From assembly GCA_026545225.1 (NCBI GenBank), contig CM048850.1, positions 24,106,297-24,170,296 of the forward strand: a DNA stretch of 64,000 bases. The letters are read 5' to 3'. The stretch is from Cornus controversa (Eukaryota; Streptophyta; Magnoliopsida; Cornales; Cornaceae). Below the pieces are notes generated by a model. That model saw only the letters and a list, made by a program, of their open reading frames with translations. It searched no databases and was not told the origin of the DNA. A program made the translations under genes and the position numbers. Numbering within the stretch: the first letter of the stretch is position 1; each line of letters starts with the position of its first letter. This document shows positions 12,296 to 27,230 of the stretch, piece after piece.

Positions 12296-12471
12296 AAACA
12301 AATATTTCACATACAATTAAACTCAATCAACACTTAGCAACAATTCAAACATCCACATTTAAACACATAAAAACAGGCATTGACAAAATTAATTAAAACA
12401 TTTAAATAATTAAAAACCCAATTAAATAAATAAAAATTCAATTTAAGTATACTCAAATTATGGGGTATTAC
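11990..12471 (+). mobile_element. 3' part of a gypsy-type LTR (fragment)
   Basis: The segment ends in ATGGGGTATTACA at 12459-12471, the same terminal sequence type as the solo LTR ending at 37408. Its body (CT-rich leader, then A-rich 'caattaaa' blocks and a (TA)n run) has the same character. The 5' end was not located and no target duplication is visible. Confidence 0.4.
12245..12293. repeat. (TA)n microsatellite
   Basis: Long TA dinucleotide run inside an LTR-like fragment. Confidence 0.95.
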
Positions 12472-12506
12472 AAGGGAGAACTAGTGCTAATTTGTTTGGT
12501 ATGGTT

Positions 12507-13960
12507 AAGGGGGAGATAATTGAGTTAGTTTGAGCATATTTGGTTTATATTGCTTTATTAAACTTTCATAAGTAGTATTGTTTGCTTGATGTCCAGATTT
12601 CAAATTTGTTGTTTAAGAAGTCACTATGTGTGAATCTTTACTCTATATGAACTCTAAGTAGACATTTTGATTGATGATTTATTCGGTTATATTTCTATGT
12701 TTTTTTTACATATTGTAATCTGATTTTTCCAATGAATTTGGTTATGATTGTTTAGGTTCATTTGTCACCAAAATTTTTAAATGATGAATTGGTATAATTG
12801 TGAAGTATATAATTGTAATTGGCAAATTTTGGTGTCAAAACTAAGTTGATTAGCTGGAATTTTTCAATTTATGCACTGTAGTTTGGTTATGAAAGGTTTG
12901 GGAAAATAGCTGAAGAGATTTTTAATTTAGTTTTCCAAAGTTGATTGAGATGGGAAAATAGGCTTTATAAAATTTTATTTTAGTTTCTGAAAGAAGTTTG
13001 ACCAGTTGGACTTTTACCGACCGGTCCAACTATTTTCCGTAGTTTGCACTTGCAAAGTCCTACCAATCAGACTTTTATCGACTAGTAGGACTTGTTGAGA
13101 TTAACTAACACTTCGATTTTCAATCTGATTTTGAACTCATTTTTGAACCAAGCCTTGCAAGCTGTCCTCCAATGTTTTTAAAACTCATTTTCAGCAAATT
13201 TGAGGACTCTATTTATTATATAAACCACTCTTTGCTTTTTCACTTGAGATATATACATTCAAATTATTATTTTTAAGGGCGATAGTGTTTTCCAGAGTTT
13301 TCTTTTTTATTTTTATTTTTATTTTTTATAGAAAATTCACCATAGATTTTTCTGATTGTGTTTTATTTGTTTTAAGAGCATACGCTATTTGACAGAGTGA
13401 TTTTAGGATGTTGTTCTGATTGGTGTACAAAGGTTACCACAGATCATATTGATTCTGGAAAGAATAACATGATTTGATTCTCTCTTTTCAACTTCATGTT
13501 CATGAGGAAGGCATGTTAGATTGCACTATGAAGGGGACAAAGTGTTCACGGAGCATTCGTGTTCTTCCAGTAACCCTTTTGCAAGGATTGAGGAGTAAGC
13601 CTGAAGTCTGCAATAATTAGACGAAGAGTCATAAGAGTAAGCCTGCGATATTTAACAACTAGTTGTTTGTATAGTGAAGTGAGTGTGAGACTAAGATAGA
13701 ATTGGTGTAACTTTATTTCAAGATAGTGGACTGGTTTATCTAAGACTGCTAGTCTCGTGGTATTTTCTTTCGAGTTTCCACGTAAAAGTTTTCATGGTAA
13801 CTTTCCTGCATTGTTTTATTGTTTTGTTACAATTGGTTAGTGTTTTAATTGAGAAAATTAAAATAATAAAAAAATCAATAAAAAGAGCAAGTTGTGGCTC
13901 TAGGTCTTTTACCTCAGATTCAAACTTTCACAGCCACTTCTACACCGCGCAACTCACATT
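12507..13960 (+). mobile_element. Degenerate LTR-like fragment, copy 2, with polypurine tract
   Basis: AAGGGGGAGAT at about 12507-12518 resembles the polypurine tract that precedes copia 3' LTRs. The DNA that follows matches 5.4-6.7 kb block by block (a 'gtaattgg.aaatttt.gtcaaaac' block, the 'accggtcc' repeats, GTTTCCACGTAAAA at about 13776). I infer a decayed 3' LTR of the same family. No coding remains are attached. Confidence 0.4.
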
Positions 13961-14091
13961 GTGTCTTCTTTTTCGGTTTCTCCATCAGATAATTTTGCAT
14001 TCCGATTTTACAAAGTTGACAATAATTTTCTCCGGAGTAATGTTCCAACTCCGTTTGTATGTAAATTTTCTTAGAATCACAAACTAATGAA

Positions 14092-14117
14092 CCTTTTTCT
14101 GAAAAAGGGGACCATTG

Positions 14118-14156
<39 letters not shown>

Positions 14157-14486
14157 AAAGATTAAACAAGTCTATATATGAGAAGTATTCTCATAAAAAA
14201 GGGACTATTGATAACATATATATTTTTTCGAAAGGTTAAACAAGTCTATATATGAGAAGTATTCTCATAAAAAAGGGACTATTGATAACATATATATTTT
14301 TTCGAAAGGTTAAACAAGTCAATATATGAGAAGTATTCTCAGAAAAAAGGGACTATTGATAACATATATATTTTTTCGAAAGGTTAAACAAGTCAATATA
14401 TGAGAAGTATTCTCAGAAAAAAGGGACTATTGATAACATATATATTTTTTCGAAAGGTTAAACAAGTATATATATGAGAAGTAAAT
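14092..14486. repeat. Tandem array, five units, period 74 bp
   Basis: GGGACTATTGATAAC recurs at 14201, 14275, 14349 and 14423, exactly 74 bp apart. A first diverged unit near 14107 is expanded by a (TA)n run. The units are contiguous with no spacers. Each holds a short inverted motif (GAAGTATTCTC). The 14349 and 14423 units differ from the preceding pair by the same substitutions, which points to recent unit duplication. Confidence 0.9.
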
Positions 14487-15050
14487 CTCTACAACGAAGG
14501 CCCAAAGACCAGAAGAGCTCCAAAGCTACAACTAAAGCCCGAAGAAAATTTTAAAATATTAAAATACCGAGCCCAGAACAAGGCCCAAACCTAGAGACAC
14601 TAGGAAACCAGGAGTGGATTGCTCTCCATTGTACAATCTTGTGCCTGGGAATAGCGGCCGATTTCCCAGGCTAAGTGATACCATGGACTCGTGGAGAAGG
14701 TTGGGATATATGCAAGATAGTATGTTTCATGGAGTAATAGAGCAGCCATTAATTATGAGATATATTTGGGATATCTATCAGCTTCGGATTTCCATTGTAC
14801 AATGACATACAAATATGATGGGAGCTAGTGTACGGACACCTATTATTATCGTCCAAAGGCTTCAAATGTCAATGAAATTAAGCTGGTCTACCGTTTGGTC
14901 TGAACCGGATAATATTTGCAATCAAGTGGTGTGATAACAAGAAGTGACACTTGGTGCATTCAATAATATTTGTTTGTGCAGAATCTCATTGTGCTTCAAA
15001 GCAAACTAATAACAACTAAGAATTGTAATGATTTATATTATTATTATTAT
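14487..15050. other. Intergenic stretch, no gene recognised
   Basis: A 63-codon open frame starts at 14614 but shows no recognisable motif. The DNA is slightly richer in GC than its surroundings and might be an unrecognised LTR. Confidence 0.35.
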
Positions 15051-15654
15051 TATTAGAATTATTCAAAGAAAATTGTATTGAGTGAATTGATCTTGTGAAC
15101 AATACATAAAGCTTTATTTATAGGCAGATAATCTTGGAGACTAACTAAACTTAGAGACAAGAAATTCTAATCCGAGTTAGTTTAGGAAATGATATAAGAA
15201 ATCCCAGGTGATTTAGGATAAAACCAAAATAGTAAGTAAGGAACATAATATTAAATATATTATGTAACAGTCCCCTCAAATTCAAGGTGGGTTATATGAA
15301 ATCAACTTGAATTTGAAGCAAAATCTTTAATATGGCTCACAAAAGCAATCTGGTGATGTTACCAACCGTGGCTCTGAACACGTATAAAGAAACTACAAAA
15401 GAGTAGCTCAGTAGAAAAATGCAACTCATTGGAGCGACGAGAAGATCAAAAGCGGCTCGTTGGAGCGAAACTGATTTGAAAATCATAAAATAAGCTCGTT
15501 GAAATCAGCGACTTTGTCACATAGATGCTACAAGTTGTGAAAGCAATCTAGTGATGTTACTAACAGTGGCTGCAAACACATACAAAGAAACTGCAAAAGA
15601 GCAGGGTTCGGTAGACAAATGCAACTCATTGGAGCAACGGGAAGACCAAAAGCG

Positions 15655-15886
15655 GTATTATCATACCGTTGTCACGTTTGAGTTCTTTACGGGTACGTAT
15701 AATTACAACTTTAACTACTTCTGATATTTCTATGGGCATATTTGGTACTGCTTCTTTGATCACAGCAACAATAACGTCACCAATATGAGCATATCGGCGA
15801 TTGCTAGTTCCTATGGTTTGAATACACATCAATTCTCGAGCCCCACTGTTATTCGCTACATTCAAATGGGTCTGAGGTTGAATCAT
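15655..15886 (-). pseudogene. rpl14: Chloroplast ribosomal protein L14 fragment (nuclear plastid DNA)
   Basis: Starting at ATG 15886 the frame reads [20 protein letters not shown] and continues through [20 protein letters not shown] to [11 protein letters not shown]. These are the first roughly 77 residues of plastid uL14, which normally has about 122. After MII the frame leaves rpl14 and runs into TRIM-2 interior sequence, so the rRNA-binding C-terminal half is missing. Several substitutions are visible against the usual plastid protein (for example NN for DN and IQTIGTS for the usual IRIIGAS-like segment), which fits an older transfer. It is an inactive nuclear copy and not a working ribosomal protein gene. 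Confidence 0.88.
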
Positions 15887-16038
15887 ATCATTTTTTTTTT
15901 GTCTGTTAGATCGATTTAAAAATCAGAAAAAAAGAAGTTCGTTGAAATCAGCGATTTTGACACACAAATGCTAATGGAAGCCGATGAATTAAACTTGAGT
16001 TGAGCTGTTATATTTTTTTTCTTTTATTATCTGCATAA

Positions 16039-16040
<2 letters not shown>

Positions 16041-16087
<47 letters not shown>
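16041..16087. repeat. (TA)n microsatellite
   Basis: TA run inside TRIM-2 copy b, close to its 5' end. Confidence 0.95.
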
Positions 16088-16089
<2 letters not shown>

Positions 16090-16278
16090 CCGACGATGGT
16101 GCCATTTCCAACGATGTCGTAACAGAATGTGAAGCCTACCAGAAATTTGTAGGCTATGATATCATGTTAGAAATATAAGAAACATAACTAACAATTATCA
16201 CTCAAATATATTGACCTTAATTAGAACATTATGATTCTCTAGTATTTTACTTGCTTCCTCATCTGATCATTTTTCGTT

Positions 16279-19966
<3,688 letters not shown>

Positions 19967-20850
19967 TGGATTGAAGATGTTTAGATTATGACAATTATGA
20001 TTCTTCTCTACTACTTATATAATAAAAATATATAGGTACTAGGTAGTATATAGTAAAGAGAACCTCACCACAGTACTAGACAAAAAAGAAAAAATAAAGA
20101 CAAAAACAATTAACACGAGTTTTCTTTAAAGAAAAACAGAAACGATAAAATTCAAGTGATGAGAAGGGCATTGGGTAGGTCAGAAAAATTGGCACTATTA
20201 ACACGAGTTTGTTATTTTGAAATAATGGTATGGACATGTGCTCATCTATTGTTCGCGAAATTCTACAATCTGCGCGTGAATAATACTAAAAACCGGCCGG
20301 CCAAAACCACCACCACAAGATATGTACGTGATGTGCAATCGCTAAGCAATAATGTGCCGCTTTCATAAAAATGATTCATGTCATGAGTCAAACTCGCTAT
20401 TTTAAAATGTACGGCGTGGTTGTTGGAATTATATGTCTTTTATAGTTCCAATTGGTATATAACTTATCAATAAAAGTCACTTTGCTTATAAAAGAAATAT
20501 TATTTATATATTATAAATGTTATGTATTGATTTGTTTCAAAATTTGAATTATAGTGTTCATTGATTACACAATGATTTGGTAGATACATGGTATAATTAC
20601 CAAAGTCAGAAGCATAAGTCACTTATATTGCGTTATCATAAAGTATTTTATTCGTTTAGCAATAGTGGGTAGACTCTCTATTAATAAAGAATAAAATATA
20701 ATTGCTGACAAGTCATTATCAAAGTAATTGTAAGGGCGTCATCACAATTACTACTTGTTAGTGTTATGGCGAATGTTATCCTCAAATATGAAGGAGAGAT
20801 GAATCCTAGTTATGGTTGATTAGCACTTGATATATGTGATTGGCCCCACA
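19967..20850. other. Upstream region of TPS copy 1, otherwise empty
   Basis: Beyond the TATA region I find no gene or clear transposon. A 70-codon open frame at 20156 has no recognisable motif. Confidence 0.4.
20014..20021 (-). promoter_or_regulatory. TATA box of TPS copy 1
   Basis: The minus strand reads TATATAAG about 50 bp upstream of the ATG at 19966. The following leader (AGTAG.AGAGAAGAAT..TAAT.GT and ..TTCAATCCAATGG) is nearly the same as in TPS copy 2, so the core promoter was duplicated with the gene. Confidence 0.65.
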
Positions 20851-22224
20851 GTCTAAAATTCAAATATATTGGATATTGGTTAATTGATCATGTGCTTTGG
20901 AACATGCTCCCAAGATTTACATCTATATTAGCTAATTTATTATGACTTGATTAGTTTAATCAATGGTAAATTCAAGCGATTCAACTTTAATAAAATGGGT
21001 ATGCACCTTTGGCAAAGTGCATAAGTTTTATTAAATGCTTATTGATTGAACATGAAGTAATCAACTGGTGTTGTGTTTTGAGGCAACACAAGGTTTAAAG
21101 ACAATATATGGTTTAACCATATATTCTTGAGTTGGAGTTCAACCACACTTATATAGTAAAATTAAGTTGTGGTTAATGGATTATTGTAATTTAGGGTCAT
21201 GAGATAATTGAGTCAATTATAATCCATTGGAGCCAATAAATGTAGTGACCCTTGTGGGTGGGTGTGATGTCGGCGGGTGCAAGAAGAGACACTAGGTTGA
21301 GCTACCACACTGTCAGACTATAGGGTGCTCAATCCCACATTGCTTGGGTGTGCAGAAGGGAATGTGTTTATATGTAGTGTGTTCTCTCCAAATGGTATAA
21401 GGCCTTTTGGGGTAAAATTCAAGAGCAAAATCGTGTGGGCTTAGGCCCAAAGCGGACAATATCATATCATGTGTTGGAGCGGGGTATTACAGTTGGTATC
21501 AGAGCCTGACCGAGCCGAAAGTGTGCCGACGAGAACGGTCTAAAATTCAAATATATTGGATATTGGTTAATTGATCATGTGCTTTGGAACATGCTCCCAA
21601 GATTTACATCTATATTAGCTAATTTATTATGACTTGATTAGTTTAATCAATGATAAATTCAAGCGATTCAACTTTAATAAAATGGGTATGCACCTTTGGC
21701 AAAGTGCATAAGTTTTATTAAATGCTTATTGATTGAACATGAAGTAATCAACTGGTGTTGTGTTTTGAGGCAACACAAGGTTTAAAGACAATATATGGTT
21801 TAACCATATATTCTTGAGTTGGAGTTCAACCACACTTATATAGTAAAATTAAGTTGTGGTTAATGGATTATTGTAATTTAGGGTCATGAGATAATTGAGT
21901 CAATTATAATTCATTGGAGCCAATAAATGTAGTGACCCTTGTGGGTGGGTGTGATGTCGGCGGGTGCAAGAAGAGACACTAGGTTGAGCTACCACACTGT
22001 CAGACTATAGGGTGCTCAATCCCACATTGCCTGGGTGTGGAGAAGGGAATGTGTTTATATGTAGTGTGTTCTCTCCAAATGGTATAAGGCCTTTTGGGGT
22101 AAAATTCAAGAGCAAAATCGTGTGGGCTTAGGCCCAAAGCGGACAATATCATATCATGTGTTGGAGCGGGGTATTACAGTTGGTATCAGAGCCTGACCGA
22201 GCCGAAAGTGTGCCGACGAGAACG
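20851..22224. repeat. Recent 687-bp tandem duplication
   Basis: The block 20851-21537 is repeated at 21538-22224 with only a handful of differences (for example GG/GA near 20965/21652 and CC/TC near 21224/21911). The unit contains about 390 bp of unique DNA, one TRIM-1 LTR and the start of the TRIM-1 interior. The junction lies at GAGAACG followed by GTCTAAA, while the unit's right end reads GAGAACG followed by TCATACC. The duplication is therefore younger than the TRIM insertion. Confidence 0.92.
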
Positions 22225-22450
22225 TCATACCTCCTAGGAGGGTAGATTGTAGTGACCCTTGTGAGCGGGTGTAATGTGGGCGGGTGCTCAATCCCACATC
22301 GCCTGGGTGTGTAGAATGGAATGTGCTTATATGTAGTGTGTTCTTTCTAAATGGTATGAGGCATTTTGAGGTAAAATCCAAGAGCAAAATCGTGCGGGCT
22401 TAGGCTCAAAGCGGACAATATCATACCATCAGGTAGAGCGGAATATTACA
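21241..22450 (+). mobile_element. TRIM-1 insertion split by the tandem duplication (three LTRs)
   Basis: LTRs lie at 21241-21491, 21928-22178 and 22248-22450. The first two are each followed by the PBS GTTGGTATCAGAGCC, here a perfect match to initiator tRNA-Met. The last LTR has lost about 45 bp. ATAAA precedes the first LTR and ATAAG follows the last, an almost exact target duplication. The layout is explained by one LTR-interior-LTR element whose left LTR plus upstream DNA was later duplicated. Confidence 0.85.
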
Positions 22451-23250
22451 ATAAGAGTTTTTGTCCTTAAAAAAGATCATCACTTCTAACCCACTAGGTT
22501 GATTTAAAACCAACTGGGTTGTTAAATGTGAATTGTTATAATGTGTTAGGGGCATTTGTACTTTAATTACATGCTAAGGGCACAAGTGAAATTATATATA
22601 AATAAATATATATTGGATATTTTAATATCTTAAAATATATATTAATATATATAATTTAAATATATACATAATATCTTATTTTTCATAGGAGAATATAAGA
22701 TATGGAGTGTATATATAGTTTTCTTTTATATGAAGATATGATTTATCATATCTTGCTTATATAGAAAGAAAGATTTGACTTGGGAAGGACTCTCCTATAA
22801 ATATAACATGTTCTCTTACATATCAGGATGTACGTTTTATGTAGAAATTAATTCACAAAACCTAGGGTTTTCCCACAATAATTAGATTTTTAGATAATTA
22901 ACCAAAGGAGATTGATTGCTTCATCCGCTATTGACAACTACGGGGTTGGAAAATTATCTCCGTCAGGTATTTGATCTCTAAATCCCTTATAATCCATGTA
23001 ATCATATTCGTGTTTATGAGAGAAAAAATTTATTGTTTACATAATCTTTCATATATCAAGAGTTTCATTTTATTTTAATGAACCACGCTTCCGCAAACTG
23101 TTTTGATGATTTTTTTCATAAAAACTCTCTCAAAACCCCCAAACCATCAGTGCCAGGGTCTAATTCAACCCCAAAAGACAGAATAACCAAACTATTTCTA
23201 TCACAAACATAATCGGTCCAAAGAAGGCATCTTAGACGAATCTCTAGTGA
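22451..23250. other. Intergenic stretch, no gene recognised
   Basis: AT-rich DNA between two TRIM-1 insertions, with (TA)-rich tracts near 22600-22680. It contains 'acaaaacctagggttttccc' and a 'ggaaaattatctccgtcagg' segment that could be LTR leader debris. Nothing definite. Confidence 0.35.
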
Positions 23251-23255
23251 GACGA

Positions 23256-23777
23256 TAATACCCCGCTCTATCACATGGTATGATATTGTCCGCTTTGGGC
23301 ACAAGTTCGCACGGTTTTACTCTTGAATTTTACCCTAAAAGGCCCCATACCATTTGAAGAGAACATACTACATATAAGCACATCCCCTTTTCACACCTAG
23401 GTGATGTGGGATTGAGCATCTTGTACCCTGTCAGTGTGGTAGCTCAGCCCAGTGTCTGTCTTCGCACTAGCCCACTCACACCCGTCCACAAGGTTTACTA
23501 CAATCCACCCCCTACAAGGCTCGACGTCCTCATCAGCACACTTCCGTCTGGGTTCAGGCTCTGATACCAACTGTAATACCCCGCTCCAACATATGGTATG
23601 ATATTGTCCGCTTTGGACCCAAGCGCGCACGGTTTTGCTCTTGGATTTTACCCCAAAAGGCCTCATACCATTTGAAGAGAACATACTACATATAAGCACA
23701 TCTCCTTTTTCACACCCAGGCGATGTGGGATTGAGCATCCTGTACCCTGTTATTGAGCGTCCATAAAGTTTACTACA
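23256..23777 (-). mobile_element. TRIM-1, complete but slightly truncated copy
   Basis: Direct LTRs 23256-23502 and 23572-23777 surround a 70-bp interior with the minus-strand PBS TTGGTATCAGAGCC. The right LTR carries an internal deletion of about 45 bp, and the outer TG of the left LTR is lost. Flanks are GACGA (23251-23255) and GGCGA (23778-23782), a target duplication with one mismatch. Confidence 0.82.
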
Positions 23778-23882
23778 GGCGATGTAAGGAAGTATAAATA
23801 TCCTTCCTCGTAGGTTTTCTACGCCTTAATGAATAAGACTTTTAAATGACACGCTTATCATATAAAGAAATGTTTATCATGT

Positions 23883-24212
23883 TGTTAGATTGTATATATT
23901 TTATATTATATCTGCTGTTAGATTATATATCCTTTTTTAAAACTATATATGTTTCTTACATCTTCTCCTAAACTATCTAGGACTAGAATTTCTTACATCC
24001 TAAGTTTACTTACCCTTCAAGATTATATATCTATAAATAGACCTTTATGTATTGTTCACAATATCAATTTAATTAAACACAATTATTTATTTATTTCTAA
24101 CATGGTATCAAAGCCTACTAATCTCTAGTAGTCTTCACATTTCGTTGAGTCACCGCTGGAGATGACACTATCAACTTCATCCCCAATAGACAATTGTCAA
24201 AATAGCTTCTGT

Positions 24213-24249
<37 letters not shown>

Positions 24250-24957
24250 AATAAAAGAAGAAAAATATGATAGCCCAGCTCAAGTTCAATTCATCAGCTC
24301 CCACTAACATCTGTGTGTCAAAGTCGTTGATTTTAACGAGTCTCTTTTCTGATTTTCAAATCCAGCAGCTTTCGGTTTTATCGTCGCTCTTACGAGTTTA
24401 TTTTTTTTGCAACTTCTTTATATGTATTCGAAACCACTGTTGGTAACATTACCAGATTGCTTTGACAAGTTATAACATCTGTGTGTTAAAGTTACTAATT
24501 TTAATGAGCTATTTTTCTGATTTTCAAATCAGTTTTCGCTCCAACAAGCCACTTTCGGTCTTCCTATCGTTCTAATGAGCTGCATTTGTCTACCGAACCG
24601 CTCTTTTGCAACTTCTTTGAATGTGTTTGAAGATACAATTGGTAACATCACCAGATTGCTTTCACAAGCCGCATTCAAGATTTTGTCTCAAAACTCAAAT
24701 TGGCTTCATATAACTCAACTTGAGTTTGCGAGGATGTTAGATTATATATTTCTTATTATATCTACCGTTAAATTATATATCTTTTCCTAAAGCACGTAAT
24801 TTCTTACACATTCTACTAAATCATTTAGGAATAAATTTTTTTGTCTTTTAAGTTTACTTGATTTCTAAAATTATGTGCTTATAAATAAGTTTAATGTATT
24901 ATTCACAAAATTCAATTAAATCAATACAATATACAATTATATTTTTTACTTCTAACA
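23883..24957 (+). mobile_element. TRIM-2 copy a
   Basis: LTRs of about 220 bp at 23883-24102 and 24735-24957 both begin TGTTAGATT and end TTCTAACA. The PBS TGGTATCAAAGCC starts at 24103. The interior of about 630 bp holds two related halves built on 'gatttt.a.gag' and 'ggtaacat.accagattgctt', a (TA)n run, and no retroelement gene. No clean target duplication is seen; the flank is a diverged repeat shared with 26.15 and 50.3 kb, into which the TRIM inserted. Confidence 0.8.
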
Positions 24958-24979
24958 TTCTTTATCTCGCGTATATGTT

Positions 24980-25350
24980 TTACAAATGCTTCTTAAATCT
25001 TTGGAAAAGACAGCTTAAAGAAATAATTAAAAATAAATAAAATACAAAGCTCAATCTAGGTAGATTTATATATAGAGATATATATATTAAAGGAAGATAC
25101 GCACAAAAGAGAAGTGGGGCATAACTTTTTCAGAACATACATAATTAAAGAACATAAATTTTTTAAAGAATAATAGAATATAAGATCATGTAAAGTATGA
25201 TTGAAAATTTATTATATATAAAATCCAGTTATTGAAAGCAACATAACAAACATGTGAAAATATAAGAAAGTAAAGTATGATTGAAAATTTATTATATATA
25301 AAATCCAGTTATTGAAAGGAACGTAACAAACATGTCAAAATATAAGAAAA
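24980..25350. repeat. Non-coding repeat R3, copy A
   Basis: From 'tgttttacaaatgcttcttaa' onward this DNA matches 26190-26490 (copy B) and 50335-50670 (copy C). Left of TRIM-2 copy a, 23843-23882 is the start of the same unit. Within copy A about 90 bp (25195-25280) are duplicated in tandem. No function is apparent. Confidence 0.75.
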
Positions 25351-25797
25351 AAATACTGTAGAGCCAAAATTAACACTCGATTTAATGGACTAAACTGATA
25401 CATAAAATGAATTAGGCACATGTCGACTTGAGCTCATGTATCGTTAGTTATCAAGGGCCTAATGGCCCCAACCCAAGACTGTAAAGTACAAATCAAAACC
25501 AAACTTACAACTCAAAAAGGAATTCAAATTTCTTAAAAGAAAAGTTAGTTGTTAACAGAGAAAATTCAAGTTCTAAAAGAATTTGAATTCCTATTTGTAT
25601 AAATATTCATGAAACTATTAATGAAAAGGATTCTTGAATCCACCTCTCACAAGATCTTTTATCTTTCTCTGAAAACATTCTATTCATTATTTTTGGGTGT
25701 GTGTATTGAGTTATTTGGCGATTTTATGTAACTACCGACACTAAGTTTTTTTAATGTCACGATGTCCCAAAATTGAATATATATATACGATGTCCCA

Positions 25798-25805
<8 letters not shown>

Positions 25806-25845
<40 letters not shown>
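25806..25845. repeat. (TA)n microsatellite
   Basis: TA run preceded by a two-copy 'cgatgtcccaaaattgaata' tandem repeat at 25760-25805. Confidence 0.95.
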
Positions 25846-25849
<4 letters not shown>

Positions 25850-25850
<1 letters not shown>

Positions 25851-26266
25851 CTCTTTTTTACCCACATTATGAAAAATAAAATCATTATTTTGGAACTTTG
25901 AACTAAATGATTGTTGTTTTGTTTTTTTAATTTTCTTTTGTTATTCAATTAATTTTAAAATTGAATTGGAATCACAGTCTTCTGGGATTAATAATTATAA
26001 AACTATTATGTGGTGTTTTCATCGTGTCAGGTCTAAAGAGAAAACAAAATTCAAATTTCGAACATGTGTTGAGACTGTGTTCCACACGTGTCCATATACT
26101 TAAGTGTCCCGTACGACCAGATCACTGGTAGAAAAAAATGTCTGTCCTTCCCCCACTAAATGACACGTTTATCATGTAAAGATTGTTTTACAGACAAAGA
26201 TGGGCCTTAAGTCTTTGTAAAAGTCAGCTTAAAGAAATAATCCAGGTAGATTTGTTCTGATAATTA

Positions 26267-26306
<40 letters not shown>

Positions 26307-27230
26307 GGAAGATACGTAGAAAAGAGAAGTGGGGGATAAATTTTTCAGAACATAAATAATTTAAAAACAGATAAAATTTAAAGAAGAATAGAATATAACA
26401 TCATGTAAAATATGATTGAAAATTTATTATATATAAATGCCAGTTATTGAAAGCAACATAACAAACATGTCAAAATACAAGAAAAGGCACTAAGTATTTT
26501 AATGTCACGTTCTCCAAAATTATATATATAAAAATATTCTGATTGACTAATAAAATATAGAAAAATACTTAGATTGAGGCGTTATATGAATTGCCGAGAA
26601 AAAATAGGATACCAATGATATCATTAGGGTTATTTTGATCTTGGTTGCTCCTAAATATTATTTTTTGTTAGATGTCGCAAATAATTCACCACTGACCTCG
26701 AACTCCTCACCTATTATTTAAAAAGAAAGTTTATAGCATTGCACATTTTCACAGATTGTTCACTTGTGCCTTGTTTGGTGCTTGTTCCCCTTTGGGGTCT
26801 CTTATGCACATGTATGGTTGTTGGGTGAATCAACACTCTTAAGCCTCTTTCTCTTTAGAATAGTGCTACACTTGCCGATCGATTTTTTTCGCACTACAAT
26901 TACCTGTGTTCAACAAGGACTCTGACTCCTAATAAGTAATGGATAAAAATAATGTCTCTCTCCTTCAAAATATTTAAAAAAATAACTGACACATCACTCG
27001 ATACTAATACCGACTCGATTGTTTTATCATTTTCCTTCCCTTCCTTTGTTATATAATCAACACCCTTTGGATTCTTATGTGTCAGAACATTATCCTCTTC
27101 TTTTCGGTATAATAATGTGCCACTTGTATTAAACAAATGATTCTTGCAGTGAAAGGTTTAGTACGAGAATCATTTGTAATTTTTCACTTGCACCAAGAAT
27201 CATTTGTATAATGCAAAATGGGACATTATT
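25850..27230. repeat. Non-coding repeat R3, copy B (upstream block of TPS copy 1)
   Basis: 25850-26490 is colinear with 49950-50665: the 'acccacattatgaaaaataaaatcattattttgg' region, the 'ggaatcacagtctt' block, the 'aaatgacacgtttatcatgtaaa' block and the 'acataacaaacatgtcaaaat' block. A further match, 'acgagaatcatttgtaatt' at 27167, continues copy C after an extra stretch of about 680 bp. The colinearity suggests a duplicated promoter-distal segment of the TPS locus. Confidence 0.7.

Larger units (their letters stand above)
15051..16193 (-). mobile_element. TRIM-2 copy b, carrying a plastid rpl14 fragment
   Basis: Read on the minus strand, a remnant 5' LTR (16193-16165, only 29 bp, TGTTAG...TCTAACA) is followed by the PBS-like TGATATCATAGCC. 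The interior has two related halves, and a polypurine tract TTTGAGGGGAC abuts the 3' LTR (15269-15051, TGTTACATAA...TTCTAATA). The interior and LTR match TRIM-2 copy a at 23883-24957 in inverse orientation. ATTAT flanks both ends, although the left one lies in an ATT microsatellite. The interior encodes no retroelement protein. Between its two halves sits a piece of chloroplast rpl14 that copy a lacks. Confidence 0.7.

Noticed and set aside
14092..14486. Regular repeats reminiscent of a CRISPR array
   Set aside because: Units are contiguous 74-mers without unique spacers, and this is plant nuclear DNA.
15626..15886. rpl14 as a functional nuclear-transferred ribosomal gene
   Set aside because: The C-terminal third or more is missing, no transit peptide or promoter is attached, and it sits inside a TRIM.
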